Shown here: positions 20,214 through 30,054 of the stretch, one piece after another
Position numbering within the stretch: position 1 is the first letter of the stretch
How the letters are laid out: the number at the start of each line of letters is the position of its first letter
DNA from: Blakeslea trispora
Lineage: Eukaryota; Mucoromycota; Mucoromycetes; Mucorales; Choanephoraceae
Direction: 5' to 3'
NCBI GenBank assembly: GCA_025331445.1
Contig: JAIWNE010000035.1
Coordinates: 124,001 to 188,000 of the forward strand
Length of the DNA stretch: 64,000 nucleotides
The notes under the pieces: generated by a model
Database searches by the model: none
Seen by the model: the letters and a program-made list of their open reading frames with translations, nothing else
What the model was told of the DNA's origin: nothing
Program-made: the position numbers and the translations under genes

Positions 20214-20927
20214 TCGATGTATCTGCATTAGAATGTAGCCCCATCTTGATTTCAATACTACAATGGCCACGTTAGCTTCGATGAGGACAAAACTCTATTG
20301 AATGATTGGCTGCCATACATATGGGATAACTAGACAAAAAGACAGAAAAAATAGGAAGGAGGTAATGGGCTAGAATCGAGACAGACTTGTCTACCTTCAG
20401 TCAAGCATCATTTTCCTGCATCTTGTTTCAACTCAATTACATACAGTCTTTGCTTCTTCTGTATAGCAGTCGGATTGCCTATAGATATACGTATAAAGTC
20501 AATGAAAACCTCCTTTCTTTCCTTTATCATATCTCATCTTGACTAATGACTTGTAAAATCGAACGGTGTTGAAGAGATGTACTTCTAGATCTCTTTGAAG
20601 AAAAAAAAAATAAAAGAATTAAACTTCAAGTACCACCACCAGGTCGCTCTAGCTCCGTTAATACCTATCGCCTAGCCATTTGCTCGATCTTCTTTGCAGG
20701 AGCCATACTTTGACGCTGTTAATGTTAGCAGTGACCATACAGCAAGTATGTACTTTGGTTAGTCAATCTAAAACAAAAAAAAAGTATTTGGAAAAGAGAG
20801 AGAGAATCATAGACATTAGCAATCACAAAAATACACTAGATAGTTCTTTTTTTGTTCTTTGGTAACAAGCGCTACGTATACACAATCACTGTAGCATGTA
20901 GCATGTAGCACTTTTTTGTTTCTTTCG
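20214..20927. repeat. Duplicated segment 1 (copy B)
   Basis: Matches 7710-8423 with no visible difference. See copy A. Confidence 0.9.
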
Positions 20928-21937
20928 TTTCTCTCATCATAAAAAAGAGAGAAAAAGGGTATTTGTACCTGTGTTACCTGGCCTATTCCTCAGGCCACGT
21001 TTCTATGTCTGTTTTCATGTTTGACGTGAGAAATTCCTCTTTTCCTATTTCCTCCACAATTCTTCTAGACAGTCTATCTGCTATGTATGTTTTTGTAAAC
21101 TAAGACAGTATGCTAAAGCACCTTGCTATGTATGACGTATAGCCAGTATCGAGTTCAAGATCAATGAAGCGATGTATATGTGTAGTAATGACGACAGCGA
21201 ATTCTCTTCCCTTTTTTTATGGCATTATATTCAACAGATAGGCTCTCAGAATGAGAATTAGGCTAGTTTATTGCCCAACACAGCTGTGATGAATGAAAGG
21301 AATGGTTCTATTTGACTTTAAACAAACGTTTGTGAGTGAGTGAGTGAGTGAGGAACTTTCGGCAGCAGTAAATAACCGCTCCAAAAAAGAAATCAGAACC
21401 TAACAGTCAGTTTTGGTAACATCGCTCCTTGTAGTTTGCTTATATTTTGTCAGAGTTGGCAGTTATTTTCACGTCAAAAAGATTACCATTGCTTCTATGT
21501 AGTGATACAGCTACATTGTTACAGTGCTTTGAAACTAGAATCTAAAAAAATATGGACAATCTTTGGAGAGAGGTCAAATTTAAGAAATGCTATCATTTCT
21601 TTTGCAAAGTCCATTTTAGGCGAACAATAGTAACCAAAAAAAGAAAATGTTGCTAACAATGCATAAAGAACACTTTTCAGTCCATCGGAGATATATTCAA
21701 AAAGTTTCACCCTGAAATTTATCTGTGATTGACAACTATTCTGCAGAAAATGGACTTGAATGAATCAGGATGTCATAGTATGCTTGGGAAGAAAAAGAGC
21801 TTTTTGACCATGAGATCCTGATTCATTCAAGTCTATTTCTTGTAGAACGGCTATCAATCACAGATAAATTTCAGGGTGAAACTTTTTGAATATATCTCTA
21901 ATATGGGTCCATTGCGCTTAACCAATACTGGAGTTTT
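20928..21937. other. 1010-bp insertion in copy B
   Basis: This is absent from copy A, where segments 1 and 2 are 2 bp apart. It contains a (GTGA)n run near 21331, a hairpin MITE (21688-21898) and otherwise AT-rich sequence without a gene. Its ends show no terminal repeats, so it may equally be a loss from copy A. Confidence 0.5.
21688..21898. mobile_element. Hairpin MITE, full-length copy
   Basis: A 211-bp element with long imperfect inverted arms. The outer part, from GAGATATATTCAAAAAGTTT to TCTGTGATTG, is inverted at the other end, and an inner pair (GACTTGAATGAATCAGGAT / TCCTGATTCATTCAAGTC) follows. Only about 40 bp form the loop. A related, left-truncated copy is at 43161-43335. It has no coding capacity. 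Confidence 0.75.
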
Positions 21938-22195
21938 TCAATGATAATAAAGACGCTCAATAGCATAAAAATAGCATTTTTGTCGTCAGAATGACCTCGA
22001 TACATGGCTTCTCTTTATTTATTTACTCTTTGTCTCTCTCTTTTTTCATTCTTAACACAACAAACACCATTGGATGCATAAAAAGTGAAGTTTCTTTTGC
22101 AATCTTTTTCTGATCCTCTGGTATATGATCGCAGCTGCTTCTCAAGAAAAAGGTACATAAACGTGAAAGATGCTTTTGGTTAGAGGCGCTCATTT
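21938..22195. repeat. Duplicated segment 2 (copy B)
   Basis: Matches 8426-8683 with several substitutions. Confidence 0.85.
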
Positions 22196-22538
22196 AAACT
22201 TTTGGTATACCTCTAACAGTTACACGAAACTCTCTAACATGCCAGGCATACGATTACCAAATGATTAAACAATAATGCACTGTATGACATAGTATTGACA
22301 GCAAAAGGACAAGAGCAACACAAAGAAAGATACCAACAGATCAGAGTAGAGAAAAGCAAAAACAAGAAGAGGTGTTAGTATCCTATTTAAATACGAACTT
22401 GTAGCTACAGCGCCTATTTGGTAAGTCCTTGTGGATCTTGTCTCAGAAGTCTACATACGGTCTAACAAAGAGCTACTTTTGGGATTTTGTAGCTTCGCAA
22501 TCTCTATTCCTCAAACCTGTTTTATGTGTGCGACCTAC
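22196..22538. repeat. Duplicated segment 3 (copy B)
   Basis: Matches 9282-9624 with a few substitutions. It joins segment 2 directly at a 3-4 bp AAAC microhomology. Confidence 0.85.
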
Positions 22539-22593
22539 TGATTATTGCGCAAAAATTAGTGTGCAGGTGCGCGATTTTCAAGGTAAAAACCAG

Positions 22594-22666
22594 TAGACAT
22601 GATGGCAGTAAAGCTGCTGCGGAATCATGCCAGTTTGTCGGGCGATGAAATGGTTGTATTAAAGTA
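22594..22666 (+). pseudogene. Duplicated segment 4: exon-4 fragment of orphan gene
   Basis: Matches 10246-10318, inside exon 4 and the first intron bases of the gene at 9714. It keeps the codons for MAVKLL and LSGDEMVVLK but has substitutions between them. It ends exactly where the MULE terminal repeat begins. With no other exon present it is a remnant. Confidence 0.8.
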
Positions 22667-22802
22667 GAGTAATACTTGGCGCACTCACTTTTCACACTCA
22701 CTTTTTAAATACACCCCACTTTCTACACTCACTTTTTTTGAGTTACACTTATTTTCTCTCCCCCCCCCCCATTTTTATATTAAAGAAGCGATGAGTGCCT
22801 TT
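22667..22802 (+). repeat. MULE left terminal inverted repeat
   Basis: About 136 bp, inverted relative to 26613-26778. It contains a C12-type run near 22761. Confidence 0.85.
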
Positions 22803-22885
22803 TGTCAAAGGTCCCTGAATTTATAATAAAAATGTCTTTTTAACTCAAAATCAATATAAGCGATACAGAAATCATAGATTGTACT

Positions 22886-25800
22886 TTGGAAACCACCAAT
22901 AATTGTTTGACTCAGGTTGATCATGTTTCTAATGGAAAAGACAACTATGAGGAATATAAAAGCTACTCCAAGTATATCGAAATGACAACTAAATTTGAAG
23001 ATAGATTCAGTCAAGGTTCATTATTTGACAGCTTGGATTCAGCCCGGGACGCTGCGATTCGTCTGGGTCTCAAGCATAACTGTCCCATGGTAACGCAGTC
23101 TTCTGTTTTGAAGACTGGACGTCTGACGATGGCATGTGTCCATAGTGGCAGCCACCGAGCTGCTAAAAAAGGCAATGTCAACAATCAAGATGAGACCTTG
23201 ATAAACAAAGAACAGGCCTCTACTAACAAAGATAAGTGCCCATGTTACTTTTATGGCTACGTATCCAAAAAGACTGGAAAGTTTGTCATCAAGAAATCAG
23301 AGTCAGCACACAATCATCACCTGGCTGCTAACCCTTCCACTTATCATGTCAATCGAACATTGAGTCCTGAAAATTATGGGATTGCTGCCAAATTGTTGCA
23401 AACTAAAACATCCTCTAAAACTTTAGAGGTAAGATTCATCGATGTTTGTTCTTAGCACAACGCTTATGAAAATGCAAATTACAAACTGGTAGATTTTGAA
23501 GGTTGTTGGTGTTAACAACATCATCAAGAAGGACCTGGACAACATCAAGCAGCTTGCTGTTAAGAATGATGAAACAATCTCCAACTTCATTAGGCATCTT
23601 CAAAACAAGGGATATCAGGTCAACTATCATACTAATGAAGAAGATAGGGTAACAGCTATTTTCTTCATTCATAAAAATGCTTTGGATGAATTACGTCGTT
23701 TTCCAGAAGCTGTTGTTCTTGACACAACATACAACACAAATAAGCAGAAAATGAAACTGCTTAATTTTGTTGTTCCCAGTACGCTGGCTTCCAGAGAAGG
23801 AAAACAGAAAGGCAACCAGCTTGCCACGATACCTGTTGCTGCTGCCTGGCTTGATAGAGAAACCAGGGAAAGCTATTTGTGGGCTTTAAAGGCTCTCCGC
23901 AACATTGCCTGGCCTTCTGGCTCAACTAATGAGCCCCCAAAGGTTTTCGTAACCGACAATGATGCTAGTCTTAGACATGCCATCAAGAAAGTTTTTCCTG
24001 ATGCCTTGAATGTCTTGTGTTATGTTCATATTAAGCACAACTTTATCAAAAAGTTTGTCGAAAACATGGTTTCAACCAAAGGTAGAGTTTGTTAGTTTCA
24101 GTTCTTCTTTCGCGAATCAATTACTTAGCATTTTGGTTTTAGATAAAGAAAAGCTTGAAGATAGACGTGAGAAGCTGAGCTACATCATCAATGATCTAGC
24201 AATGCAATGCAAGAGTGAAGAAGACATTGCCGAATGCCAAGAGAGATACAAGAAGCTTGTCAAAGAAGAAGATCTTTTGAAACAAGGAGGCTCTGATGAT
24301 TGTATAGAATACATGAATAGGTATTCCTCTCAATGACACATTCCAATATACAAACGATTAACACCTTTCGCTTTTGCAATAGAATGTTGTCTCAAAGACA
24401 GCATTGGATCTCAGTTGACGTAGACAAGCATCTACATATGGGTTGTCGTACAACCAATCGTGTTGAGGGAACTCATGCTGCAATTCAGCATTTCAACAGA
24501 ACCTCTAATGGTTTCATCGGTTCTGTTACTGATAAAATTGACGAATGGTACCAAATCAGGGTAATTTAAACTTTAATGACTTGTAAAAAAAGCAATAACA
24601 TCATGCCTTCTACAGGAAAGTTACAGAAATTATCAGCAGGAAAAAGAAAGCCTTACTATCAGAAAAGAAGTCGTGCAGAGCCCTGTGTACGATTTCCTTC
24701 AACCGTTGGTCAAAAGAATTACTGCTTTTGCATTGATCAAAATTAAGAATCATTTGATCAAAGGCTTGGCTTTGGACGAAGAAGGCAAACTAGAAGATGA
24801 ATGCTCCTGCTTCACAAGACTTTGTCTTAGGCTTCCTTGTAAGCACACACTAGTCAAGATAGTTAAGCTTGAAGGATGTGTTCCTCTGTCTGAAGTGCAT
24901 GAAAGATGGCACATTATCTACAAAAGTGGCAAAGGTATATTTATAAGAGGTTTTCCATTGTTTCATCTCTAATTATTTTTCAGTAAGAAGAATAGGTGAT
25001 GTTTCGAATGAAGACGAAAGCGAAGACAAGGATGTGGAAGAGGTAGACTTGACTGGGTCTGTAAACACAAAGTTGAATCAAATCTCAAGACGATCGTACC
25101 AATTCGATTTGTTGGATCGATCAAAGAAGCAATATTTGCTTAAATTACATGCATCGTTCAACAAAATTGAAGAGCTTTTTACTGAGTCCGTCTCACACCA
25201 AGAGATGCAAGACATCTTAGATGATCTGCAAACTCTGGAAGAAAAAGCAATGAGAAACAATTTGGAAAAGAAGAAGAATCCTATTGTTTCAATGATTTCC
25301 AAAGGTCGCCCAAAAAGAGAAAGACGTTTGAAGAGTGGTGTTGAAAAAGCTGTTGAAACCTTTTTGGAAAAAAGAAAGAACATTCTGAAGTCAGAGAGTC
25401 TTTAGAGGAAAAGAGAGCGTGAAAGCGACTCTCAGTTGATCAACAAAAAGCTCAAGCTGAATGCTGTTGTCGAGCAAAGAATTGAAGAAAAGAAGCATGA
25501 AGAAAAGAATGAATGTGACGAGCTGGGAAACAATGGTATAAATCACATAAAACATCAACGAAATTTACCTCAAACAACTTACAATGAACATCTTAGAATA
25601 TTATTACGATCACTTACTTTCGCAAGTTGATCCAAATATTCCGAAGGAGAACTACAGCATCTTGATTGATGTTGAAGGTGATGGATTCTGTGGTTGGAGA
25701 GCTTTAGCTGTTCAAATCTATGATGATGACCATCAATTTTGGACAGTGAAGAAGAAGATGAGGGACACCCTATTCAAAAATGAGAAGTTTTATAGGGACA

Positions 25801-26377
25801 ACTTCAAAGACTATTTCAACTTTGATGAAGTCAAGAAACGAGTCTGTTATGGCATAGAAGAAACAGTTGGTAGTGATGTTGTGAGAGATGAGCTTTTCGT
25901 GAAAGATGGAGATACTGAGGATGAAGTGAAATACTTCTGTAATCCTGAGTATTATTTCTCTTCAGTAGGCTGCCCTCAACTAGCTGCTGATACTTTTTTT
26001 GCTCCGATTACTCTTTACAGTGAGAAGGAGTATCAAAACACTAGAGGAGTATCATATATTCCTCTTCTTACAGAATACACGGATGCAGAAATAAAGAAGA
26101 AGCGTCCTCAACCACTGTTGCTGCAGAGAGTCAACCAAAATCATTGGGTTACATTGGGTCTTAGACGATCCAAAAAGCTGCCTTGTCCATTACCGGATCA
26201 TTCATACGAATTTGCAGCTAAGAATCTCAAGAAAGAAGCCAACATCAAGAAAACTGTCTGGAATTACTATCTGGTTTTTGCACAACAGTTGCCAAAAGAT
26301 TCAGGTATGTTTGTATTGATATTGCAAAGTTAAATCATTCTAAACAAAAGCAAATAGATGTGTTCAACAATGATTGA
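22886..26377 (+). pseudogene. MULE transposase (FAR1-type finger, MULE DDE, SWIM) fused to OTU cysteine protease; one in-frame TAG
   Basis: Eight exons join in phase: 22886-23428, 23493-24081, 24143-24320, 24383-24560, 24616-24934, 24984-25535, 25597-26304 and 26358-26377. The order is: FAR1/WRKY-GCM1-like finger (CPCYFYGY ... HNHHL); MULE catalytic core with first Asp in VVLDTTYNTN (about 23721), second in VFVTDNDASL (about 23955), CYVHIKHNF, and Glu in RTTNRVEGTH; a SWIM finger (CSCFTRLCLRLPCKH); a basic coiled linker; then an OTU domain with GDGFCGWRAL (Cys at about 25689) and NHWVTLGL (His at about 26142). OTU enzymes cleave ubiquitin chains; a role in protecting the transposase is speculation. 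A TAG at 25403 interrupts the linker, and the frame stays open on both sides. No in-frame ATG lies upstream of 22982, so the start is uncertain. Confidence 0.85.
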
Positions 26378-26612
26378 TCTATTTCCTCACTTCTTAAGAT
26401 TTGAATTGATTTAGATGCTACATGATGTTCATTCTATTCCTTTCCCCAACATATACTTTTAAAATTATAAATACGCTGATTACATTCTTTTTCTCTGTAT
26501 ATATTTAAATCCTTTTTTATCTTGTATCTAAAAAACCAAATCATGTTTGTTATTCACCAATCACTAATCTTTAAGACTAGTATCGTCAAATAGCTGAACT
26601 TTGCATTTCCTT

Positions 26613-26778
26613 AAAAGCACTCATCGCTTCTTTAATATAAAAATGGGGGGGGGGAGAGAAAATAAGTGTAACTCAAAAAAAGTGAGTGTAGAAAGTGGGG
26701 TGTATTTAAAAAGTGAGTGTGGAGAGTGGGGTGTATTTAAAAAGTGAGTGTGAAAAGTGAGTGCGCCAAGTATTACTC
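26613..26778 (-). repeat. MULE right terminal inverted repeat
   Basis: About 166 bp, inverted copy of the left repeat. It is longer by one internal tandem unit (GTGAGTGTGG...TATTTAAAAA type). Confidence 0.85.
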
Positions 26779-27970
26779 TTCTTTTATAGACCACTCGTAT
26801 CTCTCTTGTAGGCTTTCAGGACTATTGTGTTTCTCAGACTCGAAAAGTGGACAAGTTTCGTTCAGGTGTTTATGGATGGCTAATTTTGTAAGCGAAAAAA
26901 TTTCAAAAGATGTAGTCAAACTTTCCACTAACAACAGTGGATCGTCATCAACGAGGATCCAAAAACGTGAGCTTTGTGTTCCTTTGTAAAGTTGTTTGGG
27001 CATCTTGGATTTCTGGTTGATTTTTTTCGATCGACACTTTGCCAGTCTCTTTTGTAGCTTCTCCACCATCGCTGAGCAGTTTGTTCTTTGACACCTAGAT
27101 ATTGTTTTGTCCATAAAAAAAAAAAGAAGAGGTCTTTATCTCGAAGGCTACAATAGACATGATAAGAAAAACAAAAAGCTTCAAGAAAAACTAAGAAAGC
27201 GACATTTTATTCTTATAGCAGCCAAAACTATTTCTGATTCACCAACATTCTGTGAAATTTAATTCCTGATTGACTGACATTTACTTTTAAGTGGCATTTT
27301 GTTTGGCCTGAACAAGATGATTTATTGGGATCAACTGTACAAAGAGGCTCTAAGCCTTTCATCCAATGGGTAAAACCGGAGTATCCAACGTTAGCTTGAT
27401 CGAAAAAAAAAGAGAGGCCAAAAATAGTTAGACTCTGATTTCGATCTGATAAAGAAGGAAAAAGAAACAAACATATGAACTATCTGATAAGAAAGCGTGC
27501 AAAACACTTTATTATTTAGCTCATCTTTTTTTTTTCTAAAGAATAAACCAATGTATCATTTTATAAGCACTCGCCTTAAATGTACAATAAGAGAGATCGA
27601 ATCAAAATAAGCTGTTGCAAGAAAAGAAAAACAAGCCTGTTCATCTTTTAAGCCATAGTTAACATGGCAACTCCATTGGACTACGCAGCCCACATTTTTC
27701 TTTTTATCCAATAAGTACAATCATTTAAAAAAAAAAAGAGCGCACACACAAATAATCGCTTCATAAACACACCTGAAGAATAAGAGAATTCAAGCTATTG
27801 GTAACCCACACTTTTATTATATCACATCGGGAATTATTTTAAACATGTATACAAGTAAAAAAAAAAAAAGATGAACACATGAACACAAGATTAGTGTAAC
27901 CGTTAAACCAAATAAAAAAAAAAAGGGCGAGATCTGATAAGATGGGTTAATAGACTAGCATTTATTGATT
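26779..27970. other. AT-rich region between MULE and ODC
   Basis: The minus-strand frame 27114-26773 (starts MDKTISRCQRTNC; includes LTKLAIHKHLNETC and SPESLQERYEW) has some coding character but no family that I know, and it overlaps the MULE end. The rest, including many A/T runs from 27530 to 27950, shows no gene. The 3' UTR of ODC probably lies just left of 27970. Confidence 0.35.
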
Positions 27971-29307
27971 TTAACAAAAAGTGTTTGTGTAAATCACTTC
28001 GGATTTCTTGAATCCATTAAATTGAGAGGCAGCACAAATGGTATAGGCACCCATGTTTTCATAGTAGAGCCAATCTCCAGGTTCAAGGACAGGCAAACGA
28101 GTGGACTTGTTGAGACAATCGATAGAATCACAAGTAGGTCCCCAAACACTACTTTCATAATGAGCTTCATCAACACCTTGACCATACATGAATGCTTCAT
28201 CCTTCATCAACACCTTGGGATGAACCACTTGATGATCAAAGATGATACAGTTGAAAGAACCATACATGCCATCATTGACATAGTACATGTACTGCTTGTT
28301 TTCTTCCTCAAGGGTACTTCTTCTACCGATGATGTTGGTACAGATGGTGAAGGCAGAAGAGACATAGTAACGACCAGGTTCAGCAATCACACGAACATGA
28401 GAAGGAAACAGTTGGTCTACAACAGGACCCAAGATGGCAGCCACCTTTTCGAACGTGATACCGTCCTTCACATCTGCACCAGGGAATCCACCTCCAACAT
28501 CCAACAAACTAAGCTTGAATCCCATCTGTTCAGCTTGATCAAACACCTTACGGGCACGCAAGACAGCATCACCAAAGGCATGTTCATCCAAGCAGCCACT
28601 GCCTACATGGAAGCTGACACCCACAATGTTCAAGTCGAGATCCTTGGCGGTCTGCAAGAGATGTTCAACCGTATGCAAGGGTGCACCGAATTTGAGACCC
28701 AATTGACACAGGGACATGGAATCATCCGTCAAGATACGTAACACGAGCTCGGCATCAGGATAGAATTTCTTAATCTTGTGGAGTTCTTCAGCATTATCAA
28801 AGGTCATACGAGAGACATTCTGTTGAGCAGCATAACGAATGAAAGAAGCTTGCTTACAAGGGTTAGCATAGATGATACGATTCGCATCTACACCGAGATC
28901 GAGTACTTGTTGAATCTCTTGCTTTGAAGCACAGTCAAAACCACACCCGAGAGAAGCCAATAACTTGACGACCATAGGATCAGGGTTACTCTTGACAGCT
29001 TTTTATAAAAGTGTTAAAAGACAGAGGAGACAGATTGTTTTGATCACTTACCAAAAAAGGGTTCAATACGAGGAAGCAAAGATTTCCAACGCAAATGTTG
29101 ACGAAAGACTTCGCCTAAATCACCAACAAAGAATGCATTTTCTTGATCAGTTTCCCATTTCTGACTAGAGATAGATTCGAGTTTGTCTTGAATGACTTCG
29201 CGAATGGAACGGTTATAGATGTTAACATCAGGAGAAGGGGTAGTTTCAAAGAGGTTGATAATATCGTGAGGAGGGTTGATAACAACAGTTCCAAGTTCAG
29301 CGTGCAT
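27971..29307 (-). CDS. SPE1: Ornithine decarboxylase
   Basis: Two exons (29052-29307 and 27971-28998) join in phase to 427 residues. This PLP enzyme makes putrescine from ornithine, the first step of polyamine synthesis in the cytosol. The Schiff-base lysine lies in PFFAVKSNPDP, split by the intron after PFF. Other family marks are the FHVGSGC loop, LLDVGGGFPG, EPGRYYV for the phosphate site, and the substrate Cys in WGPTCDSID. Length fits the family (about 430-460). The N-terminus is short, with no PEST-like stretch that I can see. A TATA-type word at about 29573 implies a leader near 240 nt without upstream ATG. Antizyme-type control is known for fungi but cannot be judged from this locus. 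Confidence 0.95.
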
Positions 29308-29419
29308 TTTTTAGAGAGAGAAGTGAAAATAGAGAATAGAGAGAGAGACCAATAAAGAGTAAGAGAGAGAGAAATTTACCAACAGAGAGAGAATAGAGAG
29401 GGATTTAGTTAAAGATTCA

Positions 29420-29521
29420 GGAAAGCCAAGGAGGGAAACCTCGTCGGTCAAATAAGCTATCTACGAGTCTTGTTTCTACGGCCGTGATGGGCAAGGACGG
29501 ACTGATCTTGGTTACAGTCCG
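29420..29521 (-). promoter_or_regulatory. GC-richer, foldable part of ODC 5' leader
   Basis: Within an otherwise A/G- and C/T-rich leader this block is GC-richer. It has a 7-bp inverted pair (CGGACTG at 29498-29504, CAGTCCG at 29515-29521) and a second 5-bp pair (CTCGT/ACGAG) inside. If transcription starts about 30 bp below the TATA word, the stem lies near the mRNA 5' end. A role in translation control is inference. Confidence 0.35.
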
Positions 29522-29572
29522 AGAGGAGAAAGAGATGAAGGTAATAAGATAGAGAAAGAAAACTGAAATACT

Positions 29573-29579
29573 TTATAAA
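29573..29579 (-). promoter_or_regulatory. Possible TATA box of ODC
   Basis: TATAAAG on the minus strand, about 270 bp upstream of the ODC start codon. Confidence 0.4.
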
Positions 29580-30054
29580 GGAGTATAACAGCGAGGGCGA
29601 TTTAATAATTAAAGTGAGGTGTTTATTTGAGATGTTAAGAATTTGAGGTTCTTTTGCGGTTGGTCTTTCAACTGAAAAAAAACTTTTTTTTTTCTGTAGG
29701 GGGAAAATAGAAAGGAAAAATAAAATAAAAAAAAAATATTTTTATATAAAAAAATTCTTTTTTTTTTTTCTTACTTAAGCATAGATGACGTTAACAAAGT
29801 GATCCTCACCTTGATAATAATCATAATTTTTTTTTGGGCTTTTTTGATTGGTCTTGAGGAACACAGGTCAAGCTGAAAAAGGAAATAAAATAATACATTG
29901 TTCCCCCCTCTCTCTTGTTTTTTTTTTTTTTTTCAAGAGGAATTTACAAAAAGGTCCCACAACAATTTTTTTTTTTCAGTTTCACATTTGTTAAAAAAAT
30001 ACTCAATTTTGTCTTTCCTTTAATAGTATATTTTAACAAAACAAAAGTCGAATT
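29580..30054. other. Homopolymer-rich intergenic DNA
   Basis: Between ODC promoter and the COQ1 stop. Many T and A runs; no gene seen. The COQ1 3' UTR lies at the right side. Confidence 0.5.

Larger units (their letters stand above)
22667..26778 (+). mobile_element. Mutator-like element (MULE) with OTU-fused transposase
   Basis: A 4.1-kb element bounded by long terminal inverted repeats. The left one is 22667-22802 and the right one 26613-26778, both starting GAGTAATACTTGGCGCACTCAC. Each holds repeated CACTCACTTTT-type words, a long C/G homopolymer and the inner word AAGAAGCGATGAGTGC. The right repeat has one additional unit of about 31 bp. Between them lies a single multi-exon gene on the plus strand. 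The flanks show no 8-11 bp target duplication: left flank ATTAAAGTA, right flank TTCTTTTAT. Confidence 0.88.

Noticed and set aside
21325..21355. (GTGA)n array considered as CRISPR-like repeat
   Set aside because: It is a plain microsatellite with no spacers, in a eukaryotic context.
27965..28741. A 258-codon plus-strand frame
   Set aside because: It is the antisense of the ornithine decarboxylase exon, and the minus-strand protein has all ODC motifs.
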